Assembly: GCA_009917545.1 (NCBI GenBank)
Contig: QZDW01000028.1
Span: forward strand, 1 to 42,525
Direction: 5' to 3'
DNA: 42,525 nt
Source of the DNA: a bacterium 1XD42-76
GTDB lineage: Bacteria; Bacillota; Clostridia; Lachnospirales; Lachnospiraceae
Shown here: positions 15,804 to 24,174 of the stretch, one piece after another
Position numbering within the stretch: position 1 is the first letter of the stretch
Layout: each line of letters starts with the position of its first letter
Made by a program: the position numbers and the translations under genes
The notes under the pieces: model-generated
Seen by the model: the letters and a program-made list of their open reading frames with translations, nothing else
What the model was told of the DNA's origin: nothing
Databases searched by the model: none

Positions 15804-16177
15804 CTCCCGCTCTGTTGACCGAAGTTTTTTTTAGCCTCCGCATCCGTCTTCACATTCAGCCCCCACAGCTTGATAAGCTCCGGCAGCACCTGATAAATCG
15901 AAAACGTATTAAACCCGTCCAGCCATTCCTCCACATCATCCGGGATAGCCGGGTCTGCGTGTTTCGCCATCGTATAAGCGATATTCTCAAACATCTCCAA
16001 AGAAAAAAGATCCAAGTTGGAACGCTCCTCATCCCCCTCCCCAATACTCTTCTCCAGAATCCGCAGATCCTTATAAATATCTCTCTGGAACTTCAACCGG
16101 TAAATCCTCGGGATCGCCGCCGATGCCTTAAACAGCACCTCCTTCCCGTCAATCCCGACCTTCCTCACAATACTCAT
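15800..16177 (-). CDS. gpG-like tail assembly chaperone
   Basis: A 125-aa protein in the position between the major tail protein and the tape measure region, matching the Firmicutes tail assembly chaperone pattern: SIVRKVGIDGKEVLFKASAA, RIYRLKFQRDIYKDL, LFSLEMFENIAYTMAKHAD and EEWLDGFNTFSIYQVLPEL. The family keeps the tape measure protein soluble and helps the tail tube polymerise around it. The zero-frame product ends NFGQQSGR; part of the ribosomes shift to the -1 frame at AAAAAAAAC near codon 117 to make the longer gpGT form. Confidence 0.85.
   Translation of the reverse strand: MSIVRKVGIDGKEVLFKASAAIPRIYRLKFQRDIYKDLRILEKSIGEGDEERSNLDLFSLEMFENIAYTMAKHADPAIPDDVEEWLDGFNTFSIYQVLPELIKLWGLNVKTDAEAKKNFGQQSGR
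15825..15832 (-). other. -1 frameshift slippery site (gpG/gpT)
   Basis: Eight A followed by C on the minus strand, read in the zero frame as GCT AAA AAA AAC TTC. A slip of one base on AAA AAA re-frames to AAA AAA CTT and enters the gpT frame, which stays open for 60 codons. Such A tracts are typical for this gene pair. Confidence 0.75.
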
Positions 16178-16193
16178 ACCCTTTCAGCCTCCT

Positions 16194-16793
16194 TCAACCC
16201 TGTCCCTCTTCCTCGACACCGCCGCCAGCCTCCGTCTTCGGAACCGGCAGATACACACTCTTATACCACCCCTCATAAGTCTCCGCCGAAGTCTTATTCC
16301 CCGTCTTCGCCTTCACATACCCGCTTGCCAGCGGCCTGGCCTTCACCGTCAGCGTCTCCGTCTGCACCTCCCGGCTCTCCTCATTGGTCTTTCCCTCAAT
16401 CTTCGGCCTGCTGGCAGAACAATTATACAGCACATGCCGGATCTTCCTGATATCCCCGTCGAACTCAAACAGCAGCGCAAAAGCCCCCGTCTCCGAATTG
16501 GCGTTCTCCACCAGCACCTCATTCCCGTCCGCTTCCTCCTTCAACACATCCGTCCGGAAACTCTCCGGGATCAGCGCCAGCTCCAGGTCCCCGTCATACC
16601 CCATATTGTTGGCAATAATATAATACTCAATCCCGTCCGCATAAAACGACTCCGGCTCCCCATTCGGGTCCAGTGCCAGCGAAACCGCCCCAGGCATCGC
16701 CACCGGCACGTCAAACGTCATCTCCCCGTCCTCCGCCACCCTCTGCAGCGCATAATGACAATTACAGATATTAAACTTCACCTTGTTATTCAT
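16194..16793 (-). CDS. Major tail protein (phi13-type)
   Basis: A 199-aa tail-tube subunit of the phi13/Sfi11-like major tail protein family. The start VKFNICNCHYALQRVAEDG, the central FYADGIEYYIIANNMGYDGD and LALIPESFRTDVLKE, and the late FALLFEFDGDIRKIRHVLYN are the usual blocks. It forms hexameric rings that stack into the tube around the tape measure protein. The C-terminus ends in a Gly/Glu-rich tail (about 185-199), without an Ig-like decoration domain. It lies between the tail completion protein and the tail chaperone, as in other Firmicutes siphophages. Confidence 0.9.
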   Translation of the reverse strand: MNNKVKFNICNCHYALQRVAEDGEMTFDVPVAMPGAVSLALDPNGEPESFYADGIEYYIIANNMGYDGDLELALIPESFRTDVLKEEADGNEVLVENANSETGAFALLFEFDGDIRKIRHVLYNCSASRPKIEGKTNEESREVQTETLTVKARPLASGYVKAKTGNKTSAETYEGWYKSVYLPVPKTEAGGGVEEEGQG

Positions 16794-16798
16794 CCGCC

Positions 16799-17116
16799 CT
16801 AAACCTCCATCTCATACAAAACCTCATACAGCCGCTCCGACTCAATCCAGACCTCACTCTTCCCATAGAAAATCCCATGCCTCAACAGCACCGCCTCTAT
16901 GCCCTCCTCCAGCTCCGGGTCCTTCAAGTCCGTATACACCTCAATATCCAGCGCATTCCTCTTAAAATACGCCACCCCGTCCGCAGAAAAATTATCCGCC
17001 CTGGGATAAAGGAACACCGCAAAAGGCGGCTCCGGGGCCTCCCCTTCCACAAAATGGTCATAGGCAAAAGGAAGCCCCAGTTCCTCCATCATTTTCAGCA
17101 CATCCTCATGGCTCAC
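16799..17116 (-). CDS. Tail completion/terminator protein
   Basis: A 105-aa protein whose place (after the gp10-like protein, before the major tail protein) and sequence pattern fit the tail terminator that caps the tail tube and joins it to the head. Recognisable stretches are LGLPFAYDHFVEGEAPEPPF, AVFLYPRADNFSADGVAY and LDIEVYTDLKDPELEEGIEA. The start overlaps the stop of the upstream gene by four bases, showing coupling. No catalytic motif is expected. Confidence 0.8.
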   Translation of the reverse strand: MSHEDVLKMMEELGLPFAYDHFVEGEAPEPPFAVFLYPRADNFSADGVAYFKRNALDIEVYTDLKDPELEEGIEAVLLRHGIFYGKSEVWIESERLYEVLYEMEV

Positions 17117-17499
17117 TTAGACAGCCCCCTTTTTATCCCCTCTTCCAGCTCCCGGACACCCTTTTCCTCCGCCGGGGCAATATGCGGGACAGCCTTCACC
17201 CGCCCGCCTCCCCGCTTCGCATGACCCTTCTCCAGAAGATGGGTAAGCTGATACCGGTCTCTGCTATGCACCACCACCTCCAAAACATTGGAAGTCTCCC
17301 TCTGCCGCCTCACCGCCCAGCTCTTCTTATACCTCCCGGTCTTCACCGGCGCGCCCGCCTTTGCCTCCCGCTTCACCGTATCCCCGGCCTTCCTCACACA
17401 GTCCTTCATCACGTCCGCGGCAAGCTCCGCATACTCCGTAAGCCCCTCCATAATGACATCCGCCATCCGGTCCACAGACACCCTCTGATTCTCCGACAC
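17113..17499 (-). CDS. HK97 gp10-like head-tail protein
   Basis: A 128-aa basic protein of the HK97 gp10-like family, a neck/tail-completion component. The family signature is present: KREAKAGAPVKTGRYKKSW near residue 42, then HLLEKGHAKRGGGRVKAVPH near residue 85, ending in a charged helix. It lies between the head-tail adaptor and the tail terminator and overlaps the latter by four bases. The short first helix (ADVIMEGLTEYAEL) is typical. Confidence 0.88.
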   Translation of the reverse strand: MSENQRVSVDRMADVIMEGLTEYAELAADVMKDCVRKAGDTVKREAKAGAPVKTGRYKKSWAVRRQRETSNVLEVVVHSRDRYQLTHLLEKGHAKRGGGRVKAVPHIAPAEEKGVRELEEGIKRGLSK

Positions 17500-17503
17500 C
17501 CAA

Positions 17504-17893
17504 TCACCTCTTCACCAAAGAAGCCCGCAGCTTCAACATCCTGTTCTGATACCGCACATTGTCAATAAACACAAGATCATAAACCTGCCCCCGAAACAAA
17601 ACCCGGTAATGCTCCGTGTCCATACCGGCCACCTCCGAACAATACCGGATAATGAAATAAATATCCCTCTGCGCGTTCACCTGCGCCGCCTCCCAATACT
17701 CCTTCCCGGAAAGACCGTTCACAAAAGCCGAACAGCAGAAATAATCCTCCCAGACCAGCACATGGTTCCCGGCCTTATCATTCCCCAGGGAACTTCTCTG
17801 GATCGTGATCCGCTCCTTCCACTCCCCCAGAGGATACCCCTTCCGGAAGCCGCCGCCGTCCCTGCTGCCGCTGCCCCCGCTCCACTCCGCCAT
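17504..17893 (-). CDS. Head-tail adaptor (head closure, SPP1 gp16-like)
   Basis: A 129-aa beta-barrel-type head closure protein that joins the connector to the tail. Residues about 25-129 match the family: ERITIQRSSLGNDKAGNHVL, WEDYFCCSAFVNGLSGKEYW, QRDIYFIIRYCSEV and VYDLVFIDNVRYQNRMLKL. The Gly/Ser-rich first 20 residues are unusual, and the true start could be later. Its first base overlaps the stop of the upstream connector gene. Confidence 0.87.
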   Translation of the reverse strand: MAEWSGGSGSRDGGGFRKGYPLGEWKERITIQRSSLGNDKAGNHVLVWEDYFCCSAFVNGLSGKEYWEAAQVNAQRDIYFIIRYCSEVAGMDTEHYRVLFRGQVYDLVFIDNVRYQNRMLKLRASLVKR

Positions 17894-18171
17894 CAGAACA
17901 CTTCCCTCCTGATACCGAACAACAGAGAGCGCAGCGTCTGTACCAGTTCCTCATGGTCCGCCTGCTCCCTGTGCTCATACAGATACGCAGTGACATACAG
18001 AACAGCAATCCGCGCCATAGGAAGATGCCCCTCCAGCTCTTCCGCTTCCATCCGCGCCATATCCGCGCACATACTCTCCCCAGTCTCCAACAGCCCGGAA
18101 ATAAACCCGTCCTCGTCCCCGCTGTCCACCCGGAGATACCGCTTCGCCTCTTCCAGCGTCACAACCGCCAT
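17893..18171 (-). CDS. Head-tail connector (gp6-like DNA packaging protein)
   Basis: A 92-aa helical protein of the HK97 gp6-like family, expected to form a ring under the portal that receives the head closure protein. The start VTLEEAKRYLRVDSGDEDGF is highly characteristic, followed by FISGLLETGESMCADMAR, VLYVTAYLYEHREQA and a final HEELVQTLRSLLFGIRRE. It is directly downstream of the capsid gene, with the usual order connector, adaptor, gp10. Confidence 0.9.
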   Translation of the reverse strand: MAVVTLEEAKRYLRVDSGDEDGFISGLLETGESMCADMARMEAEELEGHLPMARIAVLYVTAYLYEHREQADHEELVQTLRSLLFGIRREVF

Positions 18172-18213
18172 CCCGTATCCCTCCTGCCTTTAAAACCAAA
18201 ACACCCCGAAACC

Positions 18214-19431
18214 TTACGCCCCGGCGCTGCTCCCCTTGATCGCCATAGTCTTCACAGCTTCGGAGAGAATCAGCTTCCCGTCCACCCTCTGGCTCGCCAG
18301 GAAACCCACCTGCCCGTTAGCCGCAAACAGCTCATTCAGCCTCTTAAAAGACCTCCCCTGCCGGTCCGCGATCCAATAATAAGAGAAATCCCCGAAAGCC
18401 ATCACCTTCGCCCCGGCCGCCACCTCCGGCACATAAGCCGAAGTATAATAAGGCCGGTTCAGGATCATATCCGGCTGCCCCGCCTGCACCGACGGCTGCC
18501 AGATATAATTCCCGTTATTGTCCTTCAATTTCCGCAGAGCCTTCACCGTCGTATCATTCAGCACCCAGACCGCCTTCCTCCGGTACGGCGACTTCAACGC
18601 ATAAAACAGATCCATCACATCGTCAAACGTAATACTCGCCGCTGCCGTAGTCACCCCGTCAGAAGCCCCGCCCGCAGCATTAAAAATCCCCGTAGGCTTC
18701 CCCTTCCCGTCCCCGGTAAAGAACGCCTCTTCCTCCTTCGTCCCAATCCTGCGCCCGAACTCCTTAGAGATATACTCCTCCAGGTCAAACACACTGTCAT
18801 TCAGAAGCTCATCCGACACCTTCAACATCGTAGCCACCTTATAAGCCCCAATAGAAACCTGTCCGAAAGAATCATCCGACTCCGGGTAAGCCCCCTCCTC
18901 GTCAATCCAGGAAGCCGTCCCCTTCGTGGCAACCACCGGGATCTTCCGGTCCCCGCTGGAAGTCTGGATCACCGTAGCGATCCCCCGGAAAAAATTCTCT
19001 TCCTCCAGAGCCTCCACCAGCGTATGCTCAAACTCGTCCGGCACCAGATACCCGCCCTCCGAATCCGTCCCCACCTGCAGGGCATTCTCCACATCATAAA
19101 AACTCTTCCGCCGCATGGCATTCCAGAAAGTCCTCCGGTACTTATCCGAAGCCCTCCCCTTCTTCCCGTCCCCCTCCGGGTCATTGTTCGGCTTATTCAC
19201 AATCGGCTCCGAAGTAGGCCTGTTCAGCTCCGCATCAATCGCCGCCTGCCGTTCCAGCCTCTCAATCTCCTTCCCCAGATCCATAACCTCCTGCTCCATC
19301 CTCTCATAAGCAGCCGTATCCTCCGCCGACAAAAGGCCGTCCTCGCCCCTCTTACTGTCCAGAAAAGCCTTCGCCGCCTCCCATGCCTTCGCACGTTTCT
19401 CCCTCAACTCCAAAATCTTCTTCATCTTCAT
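18214..19431 (-). CDS. Major capsid protein (HK97 fold)
   Basis: A 405-aa HK97-type capsid protein. Residues 1-95 are a charged coiled-coil delta/scaffold region (LELREKRAKAWEAAKAFLD, YERMEQEVMDLGKEIERLE) that the neighbouring ClpP-like protease probably removes. The mature shell domain follows: GGYLVPDEFEHTLVEALEEE near residue 123, KVSDELLNDSVFDLEEYISK, FGRRIGTKEEEAFFTGDGKG, LKSPYRRKAVWVLNDTTVKA and FGDFSYYWIADRQGRSFKRL near residue 345. Length and layout are typical. It is 12 bases downstream of the protease gene. Confidence 0.95.
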   Translation of the reverse strand: MKMKKILELREKRAKAWEAAKAFLDSKRGEDGLLSAEDTAAYERMEQEVMDLGKEIERLERQAAIDAELNRPTSEPIVNKPNNDPEGDGKKGRASDKYRRTFWNAMRRKSFYDVENALQVGTDSEGGYLVPDEFEHTLVEALEEENFFRGIATVIQTSSGDRKIPVVATKGTASWIDEEGAYPESDDSFGQVSIGAYKVATMLKVSDELLNDSVFDLEEYISKEFGRRIGTKEEEAFFTGDGKGKPTGIFNAAGGASDGVTTAAASITFDDVMDLFYALKSPYRRKAVWVLNDTTVKALRKLKDNNGNYIWQPSVQAGQPDMILNRPYYTSAYVPEVAAGAKVMAFGDFSYYWIADRQGRSFKRLNELFAANGQVGFLASQRVDGKLILSEAVKTMAIKGSSAGA

Positions 19432-19443
19432 ACCTCCATAAAT

Positions 19444-20154
19444 TTAATGTGATAACAACTGTAACCGCTTCTCCAACTGCTCCACCGGAACTTTCTTCTC
19501 CGTTTCCTTATGCTCCGGTATCAGCTTAGACAGCAGCGAATTAGTCACCGCCATGCGCGAAAACATCACGCCCTCCGGCTCCCCGCCCCTAGCTTTATCC
19601 TCCGTACCGTCCCCACGCAGAACCCCGTCCGCAAACCCAAGCTCCACCGCCTTCCTTGCGTTAAACCAGCTCTCCGCATCCATCAGATGGGAAATCCTGG
19701 CCCGGCTCATGCCCGTCTTGATCTCATAGGCGTTCATGATACTCTCCTTCACCTCGTCCAGCATCTCCCCCGCCCTCTGCATCTCCTTACTGTCCCCAAT
19801 GGCAATCGTCATGGGATTGTGGATCATCATCATGCCCACCGGAGACATCAGAACCTCCGTCCCCGCCATGGCGATCACAGACGCCGCCGAAGCCGCCAGA
19901 GCGTCCACCTTCACCCGCACATCCCCCTTATACTCCATCAGCATGTTATAAATCCGCGCCGCCGCAAACACATCCCCGCCCGGAGAATTAATCCAGACCG
20001 TAATATCTCCCGTCCCTGCATTCAGCTCCTTCCGGAACAGCGCCGGCGTCACCTCGTCCCCGTACCAGGTCTCATCCGAAATCTCCCCGTTTAAAACCAG
20101 GGTCCTCTCCCCGTCTGTCTCATTCCGTATCCAGTTCCAAAACTTCCGCTTCAT
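19444..20154 (-). CDS. Head maturation protease (ClpP-like)
   Basis: A 236-aa serine protease of the ClpP/S14 prohead type that cleaves the capsid delta domain during maturation. The order of motifs is ITVWINSPGGDVFAAARIYN (near residue 51), the nucleophile region ALAASAASVIAMAG (Ser89), the histidine MMMIHNPM (His112) and the late helix ARISHLMDAESWFNARKAVE. The C-terminal 45 residues are charged and probably lie outside the catalytic core. It stands between portal and capsid, the canonical order. Confidence 0.93.
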   Translation of the reverse strand: MKRKFWNWIRNETDGERTLVLNGEISDETWYGDEVTPALFRKELNAGTGDITVWINSPGGDVFAAARIYNMLMEYKGDVRVKVDALAASAASVIAMAGTEVLMSPVGMMMIHNPMTIAIGDSKEMQRAGEMLDEVKESIMNAYEIKTGMSRARISHLMDAESWFNARKAVELGFADGVLRGDGTEDKARGGEPEGVMFSRMAVTNSLLSKLIPEHKETEKKVPVEQLEKRLQLLSH

Positions 20155-20215
20155 CCCTGCACCTCACTTTCCGATTCTTCCAATACTTCCCGCCAATCCC
20201 CATAAATCAGCGCAC

Positions 20216-20248
20216 AAAAAAAGCCGTCAGATATCTCCGCCTGTCAGC
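20216..20248 (-). terminator. Terminator-like hairpin between portal and protease
   Basis: In the minus direction GCTGACAG pairs with CTGACGGC (seven of eight, one mismatch and one G-U), followed by seven T. It lies inside the packaging/capsid operon, so it would reduce capsid transcription unless read through. Confidence 0.5.
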
Positions 20249-20311
20249 TTCCAAAACGCCTTTATTCTGCTTTTATGCCTTTATACCTTTATGCTTTCAT
20301 GTTCCCATGCC

Positions 20312-21616
20312 TCACTGCCCCTGTCCGGGATAGCCCTGCCGGGACATCCTCCCGTCCGTCGTCTCTGGCTCCTGCAGGTTCTTTCCCGCAAACAGCCCTG
20401 CATCTTCCAGCTTGCACAGATTCCCGTTCACCAGGTACAAGTCCCCTCCTTCCTCCGCAGGGATCGGGTTCATGTCCTCCATCTCCCTGATATCATTCGC
20501 AGACAGCCACCCATTCTGCCGCCCCACAGAATACCCGGTCATACGGCTCTGGTAATCCCCCCGCAGAAGCCCGTCCACGTTCAGCTTCACAAAATACTCC
20601 CGCTTCTCCTGGGGCAGCAATAAGGCTTTCTGTAAAGACTGCTCCCACCGGATCACCCATGGGTCCAGCGTATACTTCACAAACTCCAGCGACTGCTGCT
20701 CAATGTTGGAAAAACTGCTCTTATCCAGATCCCCAACCATATGCGGCGGAATCCGGTACAGCCTGGCAATCTCGTCCACCTGGAACTTCCTGGTCTCCAG
20801 AAACTGCGCTTCCTCCGGCGGAATCCCGATCTGCTGGTACTTCATGCCCTCTTCCAGAACGGCAACCTTCCCCGCATTCTTAGAGCCCCCGTAGACAGCG
20901 TGCCAGCTCTCCCGCACCTTCGCCGGGTCCTTCAACACCCCCGGATGCTCCAATACACCGCCAGGCGTGGCCCCGTTCTCAAAGAACCCCGCCCCGTATT
21001 CCTCACAGGCCAGCGTCATCCCCACCGCATTCTTCGCCATGGCAATGGGAGAATACCCCACCAGCCCGTCAAACCCAAGCCCGGGGATATGCAGCACATC
21101 CTCCGGTGCAAGATACACCCTGCCGTACTCCCCAAAGTTCGGGTTCTCGTCACTGTACCGGTTATAGACATAATAAAGCTCCCCCTTACCGTCCCGGTCA
21201 ACCTCCACCTTGTCCGGCAGCAGCGGGTACAGCCCAAGCACCCGGCCCCTGCCGTCCCGTATGATCTGCGCATAGGCATTCCCCCAGATCAAAAGATGGC
21301 TCATAAGCGTCTCCCGGAACACAAAAGAAGTCATCTCCGGGTTCGGCTCGTCATGCAGGAGATAATACAAAGGATGGTCATACACCCGCACCTTCCCCCT
21401 CCCCGCATACCGGTACAAATGCACCGGCAGGGAAGCAATCGCCTCCGACAGAATCCGCACACAGGAATAGACCGCCGTGGTCTGCATGGCCGTCCGCTCA
21501 TTCACGACCTTCCCGCTGCTGCTCCGCCCAAACAAAAAGGAATAAGCCGTACCCCCGTAACTGTCCCTCGGCTTATCCCTCGCACCCCGGATACCTAAAA
21601 TAGATGCCAGTTTCAT
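20312..21616 (-). CDS. Portal protein (HK97 family)
   Basis: A 434-aa portal subunit; twelve copies form the ring through which DNA enters and leaves. Clear family blocks are TAMQTTAVYSCVRILSEAIA (near residue 42), LMSHLLIWGNAYAQIIRD (near 103), LYPLLPDKVEVDRD, DVLHIPGLGFDGLVGYSPIA (near 172), FQVDEIARLYRIPPHMVGDL (near 293) and NGWLSANDIREMEDMNPIP (near 380). Length is normal. In the usual order it follows TerL directly; here a MerR cassette lies between them. Confidence 0.95.
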   Translation of the reverse strand: MKLASILGIRGARDKPRDSYGGTAYSFLFGRSSSGKVVNERTAMQTTAVYSCVRILSEAIASLPVHLYRYAGRGKVRVYDHPLYYLLHDEPNPEMTSFVFRETLMSHLLIWGNAYAQIIRDGRGRVLGLYPLLPDKVEVDRDGKGELYYVYNRYSDENPNFGEYGRVYLAPEDVLHIPGLGFDGLVGYSPIAMAKNAVGMTLACEEYGAGFFENGATPGGVLEHPGVLKDPAKVRESWHAVYGGSKNAGKVAVLEEGMKYQQIGIPPEEAQFLETRKFQVDEIARLYRIPPHMVGDLDKSSFSNIEQQSLEFVKYTLDPWVIRWEQSLQKALLLPQEKREYFVKLNVDGLLRGDYQSRMTGYSVGRQNGWLSANDIREMEDMNPIPAEEGGDLYLVNGNLCKLEDAGLFAGKNLQEPETTDGRMSRQGYPGQGQ

Positions 21617-21637
21617 ACACGCCTCCTAAAAATCAGC

Positions 21638-21664
21638 AAAAAAGAAGCGCCTCCGAAGAGACGC
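21638..21664 (-). terminator. Strong terminator of the MerR cassette (UUCG loop)
   Basis: In the minus direction GCGTCTC pairs with GAGGCGC (one G-U) around a UUCG tetraloop, followed by TTCTTTTTT. It lies 29 bases after the MerR stop and before the portal start. Confidence 0.85.
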
Positions 21665-21692
21665 CCCCCTATATGTCCAAATCAACACACTG

Positions 21693-22511
21693 CTATTTCT
21701 TTTTTACCGGAAAACAGACTTCCGTGACCATTTCCTCCGGGTCAGATGTGTCACTGGGGCTTACATGGTAGATACAGAATGACTTCCCGTTAAAATCATA
21801 CCCATTCTCAACCACCCAGTTTGCAACAGCCGCATTCACCCTCGAAATCTGGTCATAACCGCCCTTATATGTGGCAGACGCAATCTGAATAGGCGGCACG
21901 GTCTTAAATTTCACATGCTCCGTATCCTGATATGTTCCCACAACCGTACTCTGAATCTCCACATCCGGGTCATGCTCCTTATGCCCTTCATCGTGGAAAA
22001 TCGCCATCCCATAACACGGCGCTGCCTGCTGCACATTCTGTCCTTCCAGTTCCCGGCACATAATCTCCCATAACAGCCCTTCCTGGTCATAAGCAGGGAT
22101 CACCTGCCGCACACTTGCAACGTACCGCTCCGGTAATGTTTTTAATGTCACATTATAATCCATAAGGTTACCATCCTTTCTCATCCATTTCAATGTACTG
22201 TCAAGAAACTGCAGCTTCTGCCGTATCTCTCTGGCTTCCCCTTCCAGCTCCTTCCGTTTCAAAATCAGGAACCGCTCCATTTCCTGTACATCCTCATATT
22301 TGCCCAGTATTTCTTTTATCATGGAAAGCCCGAAGCCCAGGCTTTTTAATGCCTGTATCTTTCCGGCCAGAGAAAGCTGGGACTCGCTGTAATAGCGGTA
22401 TCCTGTAAAATCGTCCACGCATTCCGGGTGAAGGATTCCTATTTCATCATAATGCCGGAGCATACGGATACTAATCCTTGACAGTTTTGAAAAATCTCCT
22501 ATCCTTAACAT
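21693..22511 (-). CDS. MerR-family regulator with GyrI-like effector domain (cargo)
   Basis: A 272-aa transcription activator of the BmrR/TipA type. Residues 1-75 form the MerR winged helix (LRIGDFSKLSRISIRMLRHY, DEIGILHPECVDDFTGYRYY). Residues about 75-120 form the dimerising coiled coil, and residues 125-272 a GyrI-like multidrug-binding domain (LPERYVASVRQVIPAYDQEG, ATYKGGYDQISRVNAAVANW). Such proteins bind lipophilic cations or drugs and untwist a 19-base promoter spacer. ATG at 22511 follows GAGGTGG. It has its own promoter and terminator and separates TerL from the portal gene, so it is host-derived cargo. No efflux target gene lies beside it. Confidence 0.92.
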   Translation of the reverse strand: MLRIGDFSKLSRISIRMLRHYDEIGILHPECVDDFTGYRYYSESQLSLAGKIQALKSLGFGLSMIKEILGKYEDVQEMERFLILKRKELEGEAREIRQKLQFLDSTLKWMRKDGNLMDYNVTLKTLPERYVASVRQVIPAYDQEGLLWEIMCRELEGQNVQQAAPCYGMAIFHDEGHKEHDPDVEIQSTVVGTYQDTEHVKFKTVPPIQIASATYKGGYDQISRVNAAVANWVVENGYDFNGKSFCIYHVSPSDTSDPEEMVTEVCFPVKKK

Positions 22512-22553
22512 TCGTTCCACCTCACATATATGTGTCTTCCTGAGCTCAATCAT

Positions 22554-22584
22554 ACTTTAGAGTATACCATAGTGTGAGAGTCAA
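22554..22584 (-). promoter_or_regulatory. MerR-type promoter with 19-base spacer
   Basis: TTGACT (22579-22584), a 19-base spacer, and TAAAGT (22554-22559) on the minus strand, upstream of the MerR gene. The over-long spacer is the hallmark of promoters activated by MerR-family proteins, so autoregulation is likely. Confidence 0.65.
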
Positions 22585-22626
22585 CCCCATAATCAAAAGA
22601 TTTTTTAATTTTTCAGTCCCATCAGG

Positions 22627-24174
22627 CTAAAAGCTCAAAATTCCCCTCTCGTCATACACGCTTCCCGTACTTCCGCCATGCCTAATCGCCCGGTCAAGCG
22701 CCATGATTGCCGCCACCGCACCGTCAATCTTCTCCGTGGACTTCTCCTTATCCGGCTTGATGTTCCCTGCCGGGTCCGTCCGGATAAAAATATTATCCAT
22801 CATCCACCTAAGGACCGGATGCCCTCCGTGCGCGATATTCTTCTCCAGCACCAGCTCCATCAGCCTCTTGGACGGCGGCGACATATCCTTGAAGCCCTGA
22901 CCGAACGGAACCACCGTAAAACCAAGCCCCTCCAGGTTCTGTACCATCTGCACCGCTCCCCACCGGTCAAAGGCAATCTCCTTTATGCGAAATTTCTTCC
23001 CCAGATTGTCTATGAAATTCTCAATGAACCCATAATGGATCACATCCCCTTCCGTAGTCTCCAGAACCCCCTGCTTCTCCCACACGTCATACGGCACATG
23101 GTCACGCCGCACCCTACGCATCATGTTTTCCTCCGGTATCCAGAAATACGGCAGGAACACATATTTCTCCGTATCGTCCCTGGGCGGAAACACCAACATA
23201 AAAGCCGTGATATCAATAGAACTGGACAGATCCAGCCCACCGTAACACTCCCGCCCCAGAAGCTCCCCCTCGTCCACCGGGAAAGCACAGGCATCCCACT
23301 TCTCCATCTGCATCCACCGTGTGGACTGCTTCACCCACTGGTTCAGCCGAAGCTGCCGGAAAATATTTTCCTCTGCCGGATTGTCCCTGGCACTCATACA
23401 CGCATTCCGCACCTTACCAATGTCAATCGTATGCCCCAGGGACGGGTTCGCCTGATGCCACACTTCTTCCGAAGTCCAGTCCGCATCGTCAGAAGCCCCG
23501 TAAATCACCGGATAGAACGTCAGGTCTATCTTCCTCCCGCACAAAATGTCCTCCGCTTTCTGATGCTGTTCAAAACAGACAGAATGCCGGTCCGTCCCCG
23601 CCGTAGTGATCAGGAAGAACAAAGGCTGTGTCCTGGCATCCCCGGAACCCTTCGTCATAACGTCGAACAGCTCCCGGTTCGGCTGGCTGTGCAGCTCGTC
23701 AAAGATCACCGCATGGACATTCAGCCCATGCTTCGTATAAGCCTCCGCAGAAAGCACTTGGTAAAAACTGTTCGTGGGCTTATACACCAGCCGCTTCACC
23801 GACATCACCGGCTTGATCCTCTTCTTTAACGCCGGGCACTGGTCCACCATGTCCACCGCCACGTCAAACACAATGGAAGCCTGCTGCCGGTCAGAAGCAC
23901 AGCCGTAAACCTCCGCGCCCCACTCATTGTCCCCGCAGGTCATGTAAAGCGCCACCCCTGCCGCCAGCTCCGACTTCCCGTTCTTCTTCGGGATCTCCAC
24001 ATAGGCCGTATTATACTGCCGGAACCCGTCCTCCTTCACCGTCCCGAACACGTCCCTGATGATCGTCTCCTGCCACGGCAGCAGGTCAAAGGCCTGCCCC
24101 CGCCATCTCCCCTTCGTATGTTTCAGGCAGCGGATAAACTCCACCGCCCTCTGCGCCTTCGCCTCGTCAAACAC
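22627..24174 (-). CDS. Terminase large subunit
   Basis: A 515-aa large terminase: ATPase that pumps DNA into the prohead plus a nuclease that cuts it. It belongs to the Terminase_1 family of HK97-like phages. The ATPase motifs are IPKKNGKSELAAG (residues 61-73, Walker A-like) and VHAVIFDELHSQPN (near 152, Walker B). The nuclease domain begins near GGLDLSSSIDITAF (about 318) with metal-binding Asp residues. The C-terminal SFM..DRAIRHGG region is typical. The start is a GTG that overlaps the TAG of the small subunit by one base. Confidence 0.95.
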   Translation of the reverse strand: MFDEAKAQRAVEFIRCLKHTKGRWRGQAFDLLPWQETIIRDVFGTVKEDGFRQYNTAYVEIPKKNGKSELAAGVALYMTCGDNEWGAEVYGCASDRQQASIVFDVAVDMVDQCPALKKRIKPVMSVKRLVYKPTNSFYQVLSAEAYTKHGLNVHAVIFDELHSQPNRELFDVMTKGSGDARTQPLFFLITTAGTDRHSVCFEQHQKAEDILCGRKIDLTFYPVIYGASDDADWTSEEVWHQANPSLGHTIDIGKVRNACMSARDNPAEENIFRQLRLNQWVKQSTRWMQMEKWDACAFPVDEGELLGRECYGGLDLSSSIDITAFMLVFPPRDDTEKYVFLPYFWIPEENMMRRVRRDHVPYDVWEKQGVLETTEGDVIHYGFIENFIDNLGKKFRIKEIAFDRWGAVQMVQNLEGLGFTVVPFGQGFKDMSPPSKRLMELVLEKNIAHGGHPVLRWMMDNIFIRTDPAGNIKPDKEKSTEKIDGAVAAIMALDRAIRHGGSTGSVYDERGILSF

